From: Candidatus Amulumruptor caecigallinarius
GTDB lineage: Bacteria > Bacteroidota > Bacteroidia > Bacteroidales > Muribaculaceae
Direction: 5' to 3'
Length of the DNA: 64,000 nt
Assembly: GCA_023665575.1 (NCBI GenBank)
Contig: JAMPDQ010000002.1
Span: 62,001-126,000 of the forward strand
Under the pieces are notes generated by a model. It saw only the letters and a program-made list of their open reading frames with translations, searched no databases and was not told the origin of the DNA. The position numbers and the translations under genes are program-made. The first letter of the stretch is position 1. Each line of letters opens with the position of its first letter. Below, one piece after another: positions 1-9,922 of the stretch.

Positions 1-344
1 CCACATCTCAGGAGATGCTCAATAACCAGCTTATGATTCAGGGGAGAATCAATGATGTGATAGTGCGCTACGCACAAAACAGCAAAGAAGCCGGTCTTGA
101 CGGAGTGGTGTGTTCACCGCTTGAAGCAGCTATGGTGAAAGAGGCTTGCGGCGATGGTTTTTTGGCAGTTACACCCGGCATTAGATATCCGGATGCCGCC
201 AAAGATGATCAAAGCCGGATCACATCGCCGGCACGCGCCCGTAAGATTGGATCCGATTTCATTGTTGTAGGACGCCCTATCACTGCGGCTCCCGACGCTG
301 TGGCAGCATACCATCGCTGCTGCAAAGATTTCAAAAACAATTAA
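1..344 (+). CDS. pyrF: Orotidine 5'-phosphate decarboxylase, C-terminal part (cut by window edge)
   Basis: Decarboxylates OMP to UMP, the last step of de novo pyrimidine synthesis, in the cytosol. Only about the last 113 residues are present. The frame is open to base 3 and continues upstream, so the Met at base 15 is probably internal. The visible part matches the end of the type I OMP decarboxylase barrel: a GLDGVVCSP segment, VTPGIR, then DDQSRI and VVGRPIT, which are the phosphate-binding loops. One base separates its stop from pyrE, so the two are surely cotranscribed. The N-terminal catalytic Lys/Asp cluster lies outside the window and cannot be checked. Confidence 0.93.
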   Translation, partial: TSQEMLNNQLMIQGRINDVIVRYAQNSKEAGLDGVVCSPLEAAMVKEACGDGFLAVTPGIRYPDAAKDDQSRITSPARARKIGSDFIVVGRPITAAPDAVAAYHRCCKDFKNN

Positions 345-345
345 A

Positions 346-975
346 ATGGAAAAAGAGATAGCAAAAGAATTGCTCAGGATTCAGGCAGTGTTTCTGAGTC
401 CGGACAAGCCCTTCACATGGGCGAGTGGGATAAAGAGTCCCATATATTGCGACAACCGATTGATACTGACTTCTCCGGCCACCCGCACAAAAGTGGAGAA
501 CGCTATAGCGGAGAATGTGAAGAAATATTATCCGGAGGCAGAAGTGCTGATGGGCACCAGCACGGCCGGTATAGCCCACGCAGCGATAGCCGCCCACATC
601 ATGGGCATGCCAATGGGATATGTGCGCGGCTCGGCCAAAGATCATGGCCGCAACAACCGCATCGAGGGGCGTTTGAATCCAGGACAGAAAGTAGTTGTGA
701 TAGAAGACCTTATATCAACGGGAGGAAGCTGCATTGATGTTGTGGAGGCTCTGCGCGAGGCGGGTGCTGATGTGCTCGGTGTGGTAAGCATCTTTACATA
801 CGGCATGAAGAAAGGGCTCGAACGCCTAAGCGCAGCAAATGTGGAGAACCACTCCCTCTCAAATTTCAACACGCTCGTGGATGTGGCAGTGGAAGAAGGA
901 TATATCAAAGCTGAAGATGCCACAAAACTCCGGAAATTCATGTCAAATCCTGCTGACGAATCCTGGATTGGTTAA
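346..975 (+). CDS. pyrE: Orotate phosphoribosyltransferase
   Basis: Joins orotate to PRPP to give OMP, the substrate of the pyrF product encoded one base upstream. The protein has 209 residues, normal for bacterial PyrE. The PRPP-binding motif is at about residues 116-128 (VVVIEDLISTGGS), and the flexible-loop segment (RGSAKDHGRNNRIEG) is at about 94-108. The ATG at 346 is the natural start because it follows the pyrF stop directly. A palindromic repeat begins two bases after its stop codon and separates it from pyrB. Confidence 0.96.
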   Translation: MEKEIAKELLRIQAVFLSPDKPFTWASGIKSPIYCDNRLILTSPATRTKVENAIAENVKKYYPEAEVLMGTSTAGIAHAAIAAHIMGMPMGYVRGSAKDHGRNNRIEGRLNPGQKVVVIEDLISTGGSCIDVVEALREAGADVLGVVSIFTYGMKKGLERLSAANVENHSLSNFNTLVDVAVEEGYIKAEDATKLRKFMSNPADESWIG

Positions 976-976
976 T

Positions 977-1050
977 TTAGAGTCTGTTTCATATAGTGAG
1001 ATTTCTGCCAAAACTTCTCCCAAGTCTTAAAAATTATATGAAACGAAGTC
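977..1050. repeat. Dispersed palindromic repeat, short copy (pyrE-pyrB gap)
   Basis: The left arm reads TTAGAGTCTGTTTCATATA and the right arm TATATGAAACGAAGTC. The inner ten bases GTTTCATATA (986-995) and TATATGAAAC (1035-1044) are perfectly complementary. It starts right after the pyrE stop. It belongs to the AGAGTCTGTTTCATAAAA family found at about 14 intergenic loci here. Confidence 0.75.
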
Positions 1051-1075
1051 AAAACACTATCAAAAACGAAACACT

Positions 1076-2155
1076 ATGCGACATTTAATCGACCCCACCG
1101 ACCTGACAAAAGAGGAGGTGGAAGGCATAATCGACCTTGCACTTGACATAATCGGCAATCGCGAAAAATATGCTTCGGCATGTCAGGGCAAGAAACTTGC
1201 CACACTCTTTTACGAGCCATCCACCCGCACGCGCCTTAGCTTCACATCAGCGATGATGGAGCTTGGAGGGAATGTGATTGGCTTTTCAGATGCCATGAAT
1301 TCATCAGTGAGCAAAGGAGAGACAGTGGCTGACACCACGCGGGTGATCAACTGCTTTGCCGACATAATAGCGATGAGACACCCGGTGGAGGGTGCACCGC
1401 TGGTTTCGGCTCTGAATTCTTCGACACCGGTAATAAATGCCGGCGACGGCTCACACGCCCACCCCACGCAAACTCTTACCGATCTGCTCACCATAAAGAG
1501 AGAAATAGGCAGATTCGACAATCTCACCATAGGCTTTTGCGGCGATTTGAAATTCGGTCGCACGGTGCATTCGCTGATAAAAGCCCTTTCACGCTACACC
1601 GGAGTGAACGTTGTGCTCATTGCACCCGAAGAACTCAGACTTCCCACATATATGAAAGCAGAGGTGTGCGACAAATATAATGTTGCATATAGGGAGGTGA
1701 ACTCACTCGAAGAAGTTATGCCTGAACTTGATGTGTTGTATATGACACGTGTGCAGAAAGAGAGATTTCTTGACGAGGAGGAATATGAACGTGTGAAAGA
1801 CTGCTTTGTGCTGACATCCGACAAGCTACGCAATGCCAAGCCCGGGATGAGGATTCTGCATCCGCTACCGCGTGTCAACGAGATTTCCACAGAAGTTGAC
1901 AACGATCCGCGCGCGGCATATTTCCGTCAGGTGGAAAATGGCAAATTCGTAAGGATGGCATTGATTCTCACCCTTCTTGAATGGGCCACCGACAGCAAGG
2001 AAGAGAAATCAGTTTTGCCGGCAGATGCCGTGATTCTCAATGAAAAATGCCGCAATCCGCGTTGCATATGCAATCATGAAAGGGTGACACCCTATTTCCG
2101 GCCTGCGACAGATGGGAAAGGAATGCGATGCGCGTATTGTGAATCACATCTGTAA
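1076..2155 (+). CDS. pyrB: Aspartate carbamoyltransferase with a C-terminal PyrI-like zinc-finger tail
   Basis: Condenses carbamoyl phosphate with aspartate, the committed step of pyrimidine synthesis. Residues 1 to about 305 are a normal catalytic chain, with the carbamoyl-phosphate loop STRTR at 49-53 and HPLPR at 262-266. The protein then runs on to 359 residues. The extra 50 hold C325-x4-C330, C332 and C352-x2-C355. In E. coli PyrI the zinc ligands are likewise spaced CX4C ... CX2C, and that finger binds the catalytic chain. The PyrI N-terminal nucleotide-binding domain is absent, and no pyrI follows; the next gene is purE. I infer a catalytic chain that kept the structural finger but lost CTP/ATP control. 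The tail is in frame with no sign of frameshift. Confidence 0.95.
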   Translation: MRHLIDPTDLTKEEVEGIIDLALDIIGNREKYASACQGKKLATLFYEPSTRTRLSFTSAMMELGGNVIGFSDAMNSSVSKGETVADTTRVINCFADIIAMRHPVEGAPLVSALNSSTPVINAGDGSHAHPTQTLTDLLTIKREIGRFDNLTIGFCGDLKFGRTVHSLIKALSRYTGVNVVLIAPEELRLPTYMKAEVCDKYNVAYREVNSLEEVMPELDVLYMTRVQKERFLDEEEYERVKDCFVLTSDKLRNAKPGMRILHPLPRVNEISTEVDNDPRAAYFRQVENGKFVRMALILTLLEWATDSKEEKSVLPADAVILNEKCRNPRCICNHERVTPYFRPATDGKGMRCAYCESHL

Positions 2156-2160
2156 TGAAA

Positions 2161-2192
2161 TTTGTGAAATTCAAAAATTTTGAGTAATTTTG
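2161..2192 (+). promoter_or_regulatory. Bacteroidota-type promoter upstream of purE
   Basis: TTTG at 2161-2164 and TAATTTTG at 2185-2192 are 20 nt apart, matching the TTTG / TAnnTTTG consensus. It lies just after the pyrB stop. It would start a separate transcript for the purine part of the array, with a leader of about 160 nt before purE. Confidence 0.6.
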
Positions 2193-2241
2193 CGCATGGA
2201 AATATCCTCAATGAAAATTTCTATAAGCATGTAACCGACGC

Positions 2242-2275
2242 GCAGGCGCCCGGACCGATACGGCCGGGCGCCTGC
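2242..2275 (+). promoter_or_regulatory. GC-rich perfect hairpin in the purE leader
   Basis: The 12-bp stem GCAGGCGCCCGG (2242-2253) pairs perfectly with 2264-2275 around a 10-nt loop. No good T-run follows, so it is not a classical intrinsic terminator by itself. It lies between the promoter at 2161-2192 and purE, after a possible 12-codon ORF at 2196-2234. A pyrB terminator or a purE leader control structure both remain possible. Confidence 0.6.
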
Positions 2276-2312
2276 CGCTTTAGCCGCTGACTCATAAATT
2301 TTTCAGGGTCCG

Positions 2313-2337
2313 TTAGAGTCTGTTTCATAAAAAACTG
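2313..2337 (+). repeat. Dispersed repeat, single arm (purE leader)
   Basis: TTAGAGTCTGTTTCATAAAA is an exact match to the family core. Only one arm is evident, 20 bases before the purE start. Confidence 0.7.
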
Positions 2338-2357
2338 AAAAAATAACAAAATATTGA

Positions 2358-2831
2358 ATGGATAAGAAAGTAGCAGTAGTAATGGGATCCACAAGCGATC
2401 TCGGGGTTATGAAAGGAGCGTTTGAAATCCTTGATCAATTCGGAGTGGAATATGAGAAGCGGGTGTTCAGCGCACACCGCACACCCGTGGCACTTGAGGA
2501 ATGGATAAAGGGAGCGCGCGAACGCGGCATAAAAGCATTTATAGCCGGAGCCGGGGGCGCCGCCCACCTTGCGGGCGTAGTGGCCGCCCACACCACACTC
2601 CCTGTGATTGGAGTGCCCATTATGTCGAAAGCTTTGCGCGGTCTCGACTCAATCCTCGCCATGGCACAGATGCCTTCCGGCATACCGGTTGCCACAGTGG
2701 CGATCGATGGTGCAAAAAATGCAGCATTGCTTGCTATAGAGATTCTCGGAGTCACAGATGAAACAATGCATCGCAAGCTACGCGAATTTCGCGACGAACA
2801 AGCCCGCAAAATCCTGGAAACTGAAATCTAA
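2358..2831 (+). CDS. purE: N5-carboxyaminoimidazole ribonucleotide mutase (class I PurE)
   Basis: Converts N5-CAIR to CAIR in purine synthesis. At 157 residues it is a normal class I PurE. GSTSD is at 10-14, the catalytic SAHRTP at 38-43 and AGAGGAAH at 63-70. Class I enzymes normally need PurK to make N5-CAIR, and no purK is in the window, so it must lie elsewhere. It is the first gene of the purine portion and is followed by purL after 23 bases. Confidence 0.96.
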   Translation: MDKKVAVVMGSTSDLGVMKGAFEILDQFGVEYEKRVFSAHRTPVALEEWIKGARERGIKAFIAGAGGAAHLAGVVAAHTTLPVIGVPIMSKALRGLDSILAMAQMPSGIPVATVAIDGAKNAALLAIEILGVTDETMHRKLREFRDEQARKILETEI

Positions 2832-2854
2832 TTCTGACATATAATCGATTACTC

Positions 2855-5800
2855 ATGTCTGCACATCGTGTATTTGTAGAAAAACGTCCCGAATTCAGGG
2901 TGGAAGCCGAAAGCCTTCGCAAGGAGCTGAACACCACACTGGGACTTGACATAAAAGACCTGCGTCTCATCTGTGTCTACGACCTGTTCGGCTTCTCTGA
3001 AGAGCTTCTCGCCAAAACACGTTATGGTGTGTTTGGAGAAACAGCCACCGACACTGTGACCGACACCCTGGAAACCGACAACGCACCACACCTTGCAGTG
3101 GAGTCTCTTCCGGGACAATATGACCAGCGGGCGGCTGCGGCCCGCGAATGCGTTCGTCTTGTCAGCCCGGAAGCAGATGTTGAAATTCTCAGCGCGCGCA
3201 TGTATATATTTGACAAGGGAGTCACTCCCGAACAGCTGAAGAAAATCGCATCATATCTAATCAACTCAGTTGAATCTCGCGAGAAAGATCTCTCAAAACT
3301 TGAACTTCCCGGGCACGCGCATGCACTGCCGGTGAAAACGCTCAACGGTTTCAGAGAGATAACAGCGTCAGAAGCCGATGCATATTGCCACAGCATGGGT
3401 CTCGCCATGAATGCCGATGACCTGATGGAAGTGGTGAAATATTTCACAGCCGAAGGCCGGGACCCTAACGAAACCGAGCTTCGGATTCTTGACACATATT
3501 GGAGCGACCACTGCCGCCACACCACATTCACTTCTCTTCTCACTGACATAGAAGTGAAAGACTCATTCATTGCTGAGGATATACGCGAGAGTCTTAACTT
3601 ATGGCACAAAATGCGGTCGGATTTGGGACGGAGCAACAAGCCTCTTTGCCTGATGGATCTTGCCACAATCGGTGCACGCTGGCTTCGGGCCAACGGAAAA
3701 CTCGAAGACCTGGAGCAAAGCGAGGAGAACAACGCATGCAGCATATATGTGGATGTGGATGTGGACGGAGCCAATGAGAAATGGCTTTTGCAATTCAAGA
3801 ATGAAACGCACAATCATCCCACAGAGATAGAGCCATTTGGGGGGGCATCCACATGTCTGGGAGGCGCAATACGCGACCCGCTGAGCGGACGCAGTTATGT
3901 GTATCAGGCAATGCGTGTCACCGGAGCCGGTGACATATACCGGAATGTGGCAGACACACTTCCGGGAAAACTTCCACAAAGAGTGATTTCAAAAGTGGCA
4001 GCACACGGCTATTCATCATATGGCAATCAGATAGGGCTGGCCACTACGCATGTGCGCGAGATATACCATCCGGGATATGTTGCCAAGCGGCTTGAAGTGG
4101 GCGCGGTTGTCGGCGCCGTGAGAGCCGGGGATGTTCGCCGCGAACGTCCGGCAGCCGGGGATGTGGTGCTGATGTTTGGCGGCCGCACAGGGCGCGACGG
4201 CATCGGGGGCGCCACAGGCTCATCAAAAGAGCACAATGAATCATCTCTTGAGATGTGCGGCTCTGAAGTGCAGAAGGGAAATGCTCCCGAAGAGAGGAAA
4301 CTCGCCCGCCTTTTTAGGCGCCCGGAGGTGACACGCCTCATAAAAAAATCAAATGATTTCGGCGCGGGCGGTGTGAGCGTTGCAATTGGAGAACTCACTG
4401 ATGGTCTTGACATTTATCTTGACCGTGTCACCACTAAATATGCGGGATTGAATGCCACCGAACTTGCAATTTCTGAAAGCCAGGAGAGGATGTCAGTGGT
4501 TGTGGAAGCCTCCGACATGGATGAATTCATGAAATATTGTCATGAAGAAAACATTGAGGTGCGCCACGTGGCAGATGTGACCGATTCCGGGCGCATGCGC
4601 ATATATTACAAAGGAGAAACTGTTGCCGACCTCAGTCGCGAATTCATTGATTCGGCCGGCGCGCCGCATTTCGCAAAAGCTGTGGTGGCACCGGTGGAGC
4701 AACATCATCCGTTTGAGCGCGAAGTGGAAGGGGAAACATTCAAAGACAAGCTTCTCAACAATCTGCTTGATCCGAATGTAACTTCACAGAGGGGCCTTAT
4801 AGAGATGTTTGATTCCACAATCGGAGCGAGCACCGTGCTCATGCCCTTTGGAGGTTTGCACAACGGCACGGAGACACAGGTGAGCGTGCAGAAACTTCCC
4901 ACAGGCACACACCACACCAATACAGCCTCGATGATGTCATGGGGTTTTGACCCCTTTATCTGCAGCCGCAGTCCCTATCATGGTGCGGCATATGCAGTTG
5001 TAAGCGCGGTGGCAAAAGCTGTTGCAGCCGGGGCAGACTTCCACAAGATGCGCTTCTCCTATCAGGAATATTTTGAGCGGATGCACTCTCCCGAATCCTG
5101 GGGCAAGCCCTTGTCGGCACTGCTTGGCGCATTAAGGATGCAGAAAGAATTCGGATTGCCCTCCATAGGTGGAAAAGACTCGATGAGCGGCACATTCGGC
5201 AATATCAATGTTCCGCCAACAATGATAGCCTTCGGTGTGGCAACCGTTGACGCACGCGACGTGATCAGTCCTGAATTGAAAGGTGTGAACCACGGACTTT
5301 ATCTGCTTCGCCATCGTCCGCTGAAATCGGGCATGCCTAATTCGGCGGCACTTCAGGCGTCATACGATGCAATCTATGGCAATATCAAAAACAAACGCAT
5401 CCCGAGTGCGTATGCCATAGGCCGGGGAGGACTGGCCGAGGCACTGGTTAAGATGTCGCTTGGCAATCACATAGGTGTTGATACATCGGTTGACGAAAAT
5501 GACATTTTCGAGCCGGCTTATGGCTCAATAGTGTTTGAAGCAATCGAGCCGATAGAGATTCCCGGTGTGGAATTCATCGGATATACAATAGCAGAGCCGA
5601 AAGTAAAAATCAACCACACAGAGATTTCAATCGAGGATCTGGCGAAGAAAACCGGCGAAAAATTCAACGAGATATATCCTGACACGGCAGACACCGCAGG
5701 GGAAGCACCCGATGCTTCATGCAATATCAGGCCCACGGCCTACAGCGGCACACCGGTGGAGCATCCAAAAGTGCTGCTTCCGGTATTTCCGGGCACAAAC

Positions 5801-6565
5801 TGCGACTATGACATGCAGTCGGCATTTGCCGCCGAAGGAGCAGAAGTGACAACATGTGTGTTCCGCAATCTGACGGCAGAAGATATCTCCGCGTCATGCT
5901 CAGAATTAGCATCCGGCATAGACAACAGCCATATTCTGGCGATAAGCGGCGGATTTTCGGCAGCCGATGAGCCCGACGGCTCGGGGAAATTCATTGCGAC
6001 AGTGTTGCTGAATGCAGAAGTACGAGCTGCTGTGGGAAGGCTTATGGCTCGCGGCGGACTGATTCTGGGAATCTGCAACGGCTTTCAGGCACTTGTAAAG
6101 TCGGGGCTTTTGCCGTTCGGAAAGATTGGCGAACTCACACCTGACTCCCCCACCCTCTTCCGCAACGACATCAACCGTCACATCTCACAGATAGCCGTGA
6201 CACGCGTAGGCACCACAGCTTCTCCCTGGCTCGACGGTTTCACAATCGGCGAGCTACACAGCATTGCGATGTCGCATGGCGAAGGGAAATTTGTTGCCGA
6301 TGAGAAGCTTCTCAACACATTGCTTACTAACGGGCAGATTGCATTCCAATATGCCGACCCCCTGACAGGGCATGCCACAATGCAGTCGCCGATGAATCCC
6401 AACGGCTCTTCATGGGCAATAGAGGGAATTATATCTCCCGACGGACACATTCTCGGCAAGATGGGGCATTCCGAACGCTATCGCGAAGGACTGATGAAGA
6501 ATGTGGCAGGCAACAAGGAGCAGAATATTTTCAGAAACGCTGTAAATTATTTCAGAAACAAATAA
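2855..6565 (+). CDS. purL: Phosphoribosylformylglycinamidine synthase, single-chain type
   Basis: Makes FGAM from FGAR, ATP and glutamine. The 1236 residues are the large single-chain form, in which the synthase (PurL) and glutaminase (PurQ) are fused; no purS or purQ is needed. The N-terminal and linker regions cover about 1-210, the two AIRS-like halves about 210-960, and the class I glutaminase about 980-1236. The nucleophile is C1074 (GICNGFQ), with H1141 in HGEGKF. It sits between purE and purC in the array. Confidence 0.97.
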   Translation: MSAHRVFVEKRPEFRVEAESLRKELNTTLGLDIKDLRLICVYDLFGFSEELLAKTRYGVFGETATDTVTDTLETDNAPHLAVESLPGQYDQRAAAARECVRLVSPEADVEILSARMYIFDKGVTPEQLKKIASYLINSVESREKDLSKLELPGHAHALPVKTLNGFREITASEADAYCHSMGLAMNADDLMEVVKYFTAEGRDPNETELRILDTYWSDHCRHTTFTSLLTDIEVKDSFIAEDIRESLNLWHKMRSDLGRSNKPLCLMDLATIGARWLRANGKLEDLEQSEENNACSIYVDVDVDGANEKWLLQFKNETHNHPTEIEPFGGASTCLGGAIRDPLSGRSYVYQAMRVTGAGDIYRNVADTLPGKLPQRVISKVAAHGYSSYGNQIGLATTHVREIYHPGYVAKRLEVGAVVGAVRAGDVRRERPAAGDVVLMFGGRTGRDGIGGATGSSKEHNESSLEMCGSEVQKGNAPEERKLARLFRRPEVTRLIKKSNDFGAGGVSVAIGELTDGLDIYLDRVTTKYAGLNATELAISESQERMSVVVEASDMDEFMKYCHEENIEVRHVADVTDSGRMRIYYKGETVADLSREFIDSAGAPHFAKAVVAPVEQHHPFEREVEGETFKDKLLNNLLDPNVTSQRGLIEMFDSTIGASTVLMPFGGLHNGTETQVSVQKLPTGTHHTNTASMMSWGFDPFICSRSPYHGAAYAVVSAVAKAVAAGADFHKMRFSYQEYFERMHSPESWGKPLSALLGALRMQKEFGLPSIGGKDSMSGTFGNINVPPTMIAFGVATVDARDVISPELKGVNHGLYLLRHRPLKSGMPNSAALQASYDAIYGNIKNKRIPSAYAIGRGGLAEALVKMSLGNHIGVDTSVDENDIFEPAYGSIVFEAIEPIEIPGVEFIGYTIAEPKVKINHTEISIEDLAKKTGEKFNEIYPDTADTAGEAPDASCNIRPTAYSGTPVEHPKVLLPVFPGTNCDYDMQSAFAAEGAEVTTCVFRNLTAEDISASCSELASGIDNSHILAISGGFSAADEPDGSGKFIATVLLNAEVRAAVGRLMARGGLILGICNGFQALVKSGLLPFGKIGELTPDSPTLFRNDINRHISQIAVTRVGTTASPWLDGFTIGELHSIAMSHGEGKFVADEKLLNTLLTNGQIAFQYADPLTGHATMQSPMNPNGSSWAIEGIISPDGHILGKMGHSERYREGLMKNVAGNKEQNIFRNAVNYFRNK

Positions 6566-6623
6566 AAACATATGCCGCGACAACTACATTATACAATGTC
6601 GCGTCACAAAATAACATATAAAA

Positions 6624-7334
6624 ATGGAACAGAAAGAGATGCTCTATGAGGGCAAGGCAAAACAAGTGTATGCAACTGATGACGAAAACATCGTGGTGAT
6701 TCATTACAAAGATGCTGCAACGGCATTCAACAATCTGAAGAAAGCCACTATCGACAACAAGGGCGTTCTCAACAATGACATCACCACCCGCATATTCCGC
6801 AAGCTCAATGAAGCCGGGATTCCCACCCACTATATTGACACGCTCAACGACCGTGACCAGCTTTGCCACAAGGTGAAAATATTCCCTCTGGAGGTAATCG
6901 TCCGCAACGTAATAGCCGGCTCAATGGCAAAACGTCTCGGCATAGAGGAGGGCACACCCGCGCCTAACACCATCTTTGAGATTTGCTATAAGGATGACGC
7001 CCTCGGAGATCCTCTGATCAACGACCACCATGCTGTTGCACTCGGCGCCGCCACATATGACGAGCTAAAGGAAATATATTCGCTCACCGACCGCATCAAT
7101 GAGTTTCTCAAGGAAATGTTCAAGAAAATCAACGTTCGTCTTGTAGACTTCAAGATTGAATTCGGCAAGACTCACGATGGCAAGATAGTGCTGGCAGATG
7201 AAATCAGCCCCGACACATGCCGTCTGTGGGATTATGACACCAACGAAAAGCTTGACAAAGACCGTTTCCGCCGGGATCTCGGCAATGTGATAGGGGCATA
7301 CGAAGAAATAGACAGCCGTCTGAACAAACTTTAA
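6624..7334 (+). CDS. purC: SAICAR synthetase
   Basis: Joins CAIR with aspartate using ATP. The 236 residues match the short bacterial PurC form. The start [16 protein letters not shown] is typical, followed by the ATP-site segment with [12 protein letters not shown] and the DEISPDTCR motif near residue 192. The ATG at 6624 follows a 58-base gap after purL. purM begins 12 bases after its stop. Confidence 0.96.
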   Translation: MEQKEMLYEGKAKQVYATDDENIVVIHYKDAATAFNNLKKATIDNKGVLNNDITTRIFRKLNEAGIPTHYIDTLNDRDQLCHKVKIFPLEVIVRNVIAGSMAKRLGIEEGTPAPNTIFEICYKDDALGDPLINDHHAVALGAATYDELKEIYSLTDRINEFLKEMFKKINVRLVDFKIEFGKTHDGKIVLADEISPDTCRLWDYDTNEKLDKDRFRRDLGNVIGAYEEIDSRLNKL

Positions 7335-7346
7335 CAGGAGTACCAT

Positions 7347-8372
7347 ATGGCAAAAAGTTATGAAGCCTCAGGGGTGAATCTCGAAGCCGGTTATGAGTCG
7401 GTGGCCCGCATAAAGAAGCACGTGGCCTCCACAATCCGCAAGGGCTGCATGGGCGGCATAGGGGCATTCGGCGGCATGTTCGATCTTGGTTCGCTCGGAT
7501 ATAAGCACCCCATATTGGTGAGCGGCACCGATGGAGTGGGCACAAAGCTTAAGATAGCGTTTGCCCTCAACCGTCATGACACAATCGGCATCGATGCGGT
7601 TGCGATGTGTGTCAACGATGTTTTGGCACAAGGAGCCGAGCCTCTTATTTTTCTTGACTATATCGCGGTGGGCCACAACCGGCCTGAGGTGATAGAGGCT
7701 ATTGTGTCGGGCGTGGCAGAAGGATGTGTCAGAGCGGGATGCGCTCTAGTTGGCGGTGAAACGGCGGAAATGCCGGGGATGTATGCCCCCGACGACTATG
7801 ACATTGCCGGATTCACTGTTGGCGCAGTGGAGAAAGAGCGTCTGATAGACGGCTCTAAAGTGAGCGAAGGTGATGTGCTTGTAGCGCTTCCCTCAACAGG
7901 CGTACACTCCAACGGATTCTCACTGGTGCGCAAGATAGTGGCAGATGCCGGCCTCGACCTCAATGCGAAATATGAGGAGACCGGCAATAAGACACTTGGC
8001 GAGACACTTCTCACTCCCACAGCAATATATGTGAAGCCGGTGCTTGCACTGATGAAAGAGGTGGATGTGCATGGTGTGGCCCACATCACCGGTGGTGGTT
8101 TTGATGAAAATATTCCGCGCATTCTTCCCGAAGGACTCGGTGCGTTGGTGAAGGAAGGAAGCTGGAAGATACTTCCGGTGTTTGATTTGCTGATGAAATA
8201 TGGAGGCGTGCCCCGGCGCGAGATGTTCAATATCTTCAACATGGGAGTGGGAATGGTGATTGCAGTGTCGGCAGATGATGCCGACAAGGCATTGCAAAAT
8301 CTTAAAAATTCAGGCATCGATGCAAGCATAATCGGGGAGGTTGTGAAAGGTGCCGGCGTAACACTTGAGTAA
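7347..8372 (+). CDS. purM: AIR synthetase (phosphoribosylformylglycinamidine cyclo-ligase)
   Basis: Closes the imidazole ring, converting FGAM to AIR with ATP. It has 341 residues, the usual length. The ATP loop SGTDGVGTK is at 59-67, and [11 protein letters not shown] lies near 135-145. A good ribosome-binding-like AGGAG precedes the ATG. Its TAA overlaps the purH ATG by one base (TAATG), indicating translational coupling. Confidence 0.97.
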   Translation: MAKSYEASGVNLEAGYESVARIKKHVASTIRKGCMGGIGAFGGMFDLGSLGYKHPILVSGTDGVGTKLKIAFALNRHDTIGIDAVAMCVNDVLAQGAEPLIFLDYIAVGHNRPEVIEAIVSGVAEGCVRAGCALVGGETAEMPGMYAPDDYDIAGFTVGAVEKERLIDGSKVSEGDVLVALPSTGVHSNGFSLVRKIVADAGLDLNAKYEETGNKTLGETLLTPTAIYVKPVLALMKEVDVHGVAHITGGGFDENIPRILPEGLGALVKEGSWKILPVFDLLMKYGGVPRREMFNIFNMGVGMVIAVSADDADKALQNLKNSGIDASIIGEVVKGAGVTLE

Positions 8373-9901
8373 TGAAAGCATTAATAAGCGTAAGCGATAA
8401 AAAGGGAGTTGTGGATTTCGCAAAGTCTCTTGAGGAGCTGGGCTGGGAAATCATAGCTACCGGCGGCACAATGAAGATGCTGCTTGACAACGGAGTGAAA
8501 GTGACAGGCATCAGCGAGATAACCGGGTTTCCGGAAATATGCGGCGGGCGTGTGAAAACGCTTCATCCCAAAGTGCATGGTGCGCTTCTCGGACGCCGCG
8601 ACAATGAAAATGACATGGCACAGCTGGCGGAAAACGGCATAGAACTCATAGATCTCGTATGCGTGAATCTCTATCCTTTTGAAGCCACAGTGGCCAAACC
8701 TGATGTAACTTTGGCCGATGCCATTGAGAATATCGATATAGGGGGGCCGTCAATGCTTCGCAGCGCGGCTAAAAACTGCAAAAGTGTCACAGTGGTGTGC
8801 GATCCGGAAGATTACAAAATCATTCTTGATGAAATATCCTCCACAGGCAATACCACTCCGGAGACACGCTTGAAGCTTTCTGCGAAAGCCTACACTCACA
8901 CTGCACTTTATGACAGCCATATAGCTGCATACATGCGTCGTCAGGCAGGATTACCGGAAAAGTTGTTTCTCAGTTTTGACGAGGTGCAGACACTGCGGTA
9001 TGGAGAGAATCCGCATCAGAATGCAAAATTCTATAAGACAGAGAAGGAATATTCATATTCAGTGGCCACTGCCCGCCAGATTCAGGGGAAGGAGCTTTCC
9101 TACAACAATATCCAGGATGCCAATGCAGCGCTTGAGATAGTCAGCGAATTCAATGAGCCGTTTTGTGTGGGTCTGAAGCACATGAATCCATGCGGAGCAG
9201 CTGTCGGCGCCGATGTGTTTGACGCATGGACACGCGCATATGAGGCAGACAAGGTGAGCATCTACGGAGGCATAGTGGCATTTAACCGCGAAGTAACTGA
9301 AGAGGTGGCGCTCGCCATGAAGCCGATATTTCTTGAGATAGTAATGGCGCCGTCATTTACAGCCGGCGCTCTCGAAGTGTTCTCCAAAAAGAAAAACCTG
9401 CGTGTGCTTGAAGTGAAGATGGAAAACGCATGCGAACCGCGCATGGCGTTGGTGGGTGTGACAGGAGGATTGCTGGTGCAGGATTCCGACACTGAATGTG
9501 TGGAAATTACAGACGACATGACTGTGACAGAACGCCACCCTGATTCGCGCGAGCTTGCTGATATGGATTTTGGCTGGAAAATTGTGAAGCATGTGAAATC
9601 CAATGCCATAGTAGTGGTGAAGGATGGTGCGACACTTGGCGTGGGAGCCGGCCAGATGAATCGTGTCGGCTCTGCCGGAATCGCACTTGAAGAAGCCCGC
9701 AAGGCCGGAGCTACCGATGGACTTGTGTTATGCTCGGATGGATTTCTTCCTTTTGACGACACTGTGGAGCAGGCTTCAGAATATGGGGTCACGGCCATTG
9801 TGCAGCCCGGAGGCAGCATCCGTGATGAGGATTCTGTGAGAAAAGCCAACGAGAAAGGAATTGCAATGCTGTTCACCGGCATGCGCCACTTCAAACACTA
9901 A
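8372..9901 (+). CDS. purH: Bifunctional AICAR formyltransferase / IMP cyclohydrolase
   Basis: Carries out the last two steps to IMP. It uses 10-formyl-THF made through folD, which is encoded two genes downstream. It has 509 residues. The N-terminal methylglyoxal-synthase-like cyclohydrolase covers about 1-140, with STGGT-like ATGGT at 30-34. The transformylase domain follows, with RYGENPHQ near 210 and the KHMNPCG segment near 270. Its start codon overlaps the purM stop. Confidence 0.97.
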   Translation: MKALISVSDKKGVVDFAKSLEELGWEIIATGGTMKMLLDNGVKVTGISEITGFPEICGGRVKTLHPKVHGALLGRRDNENDMAQLAENGIELIDLVCVNLYPFEATVAKPDVTLADAIENIDIGGPSMLRSAAKNCKSVTVVCDPEDYKIILDEISSTGNTTPETRLKLSAKAYTHTALYDSHIAAYMRRQAGLPEKLFLSFDEVQTLRYGENPHQNAKFYKTEKEYSYSVATARQIQGKELSYNNIQDANAALEIVSEFNEPFCVGLKHMNPCGAAVGADVFDAWTRAYEADKVSIYGGIVAFNREVTEEVALAMKPIFLEIVMAPSFTAGALEVFSKKKNLRVLEVKMENACEPRMALVGVTGGLLVQDSDTECVEITDDMTVTERHPDSRELADMDFGWKIVKHVKSNAIVVVKDGATLGVGAGQMNRVGSAGIALEEARKAGATDGLVLCSDGFLPFDDTVEQASEYGVTAIVQPGGSIRDEDSVRKANEKGIAMLFTGMRHFKH

Positions 9902-9922
9902 TTTGCCACTTCAAGCATCATT

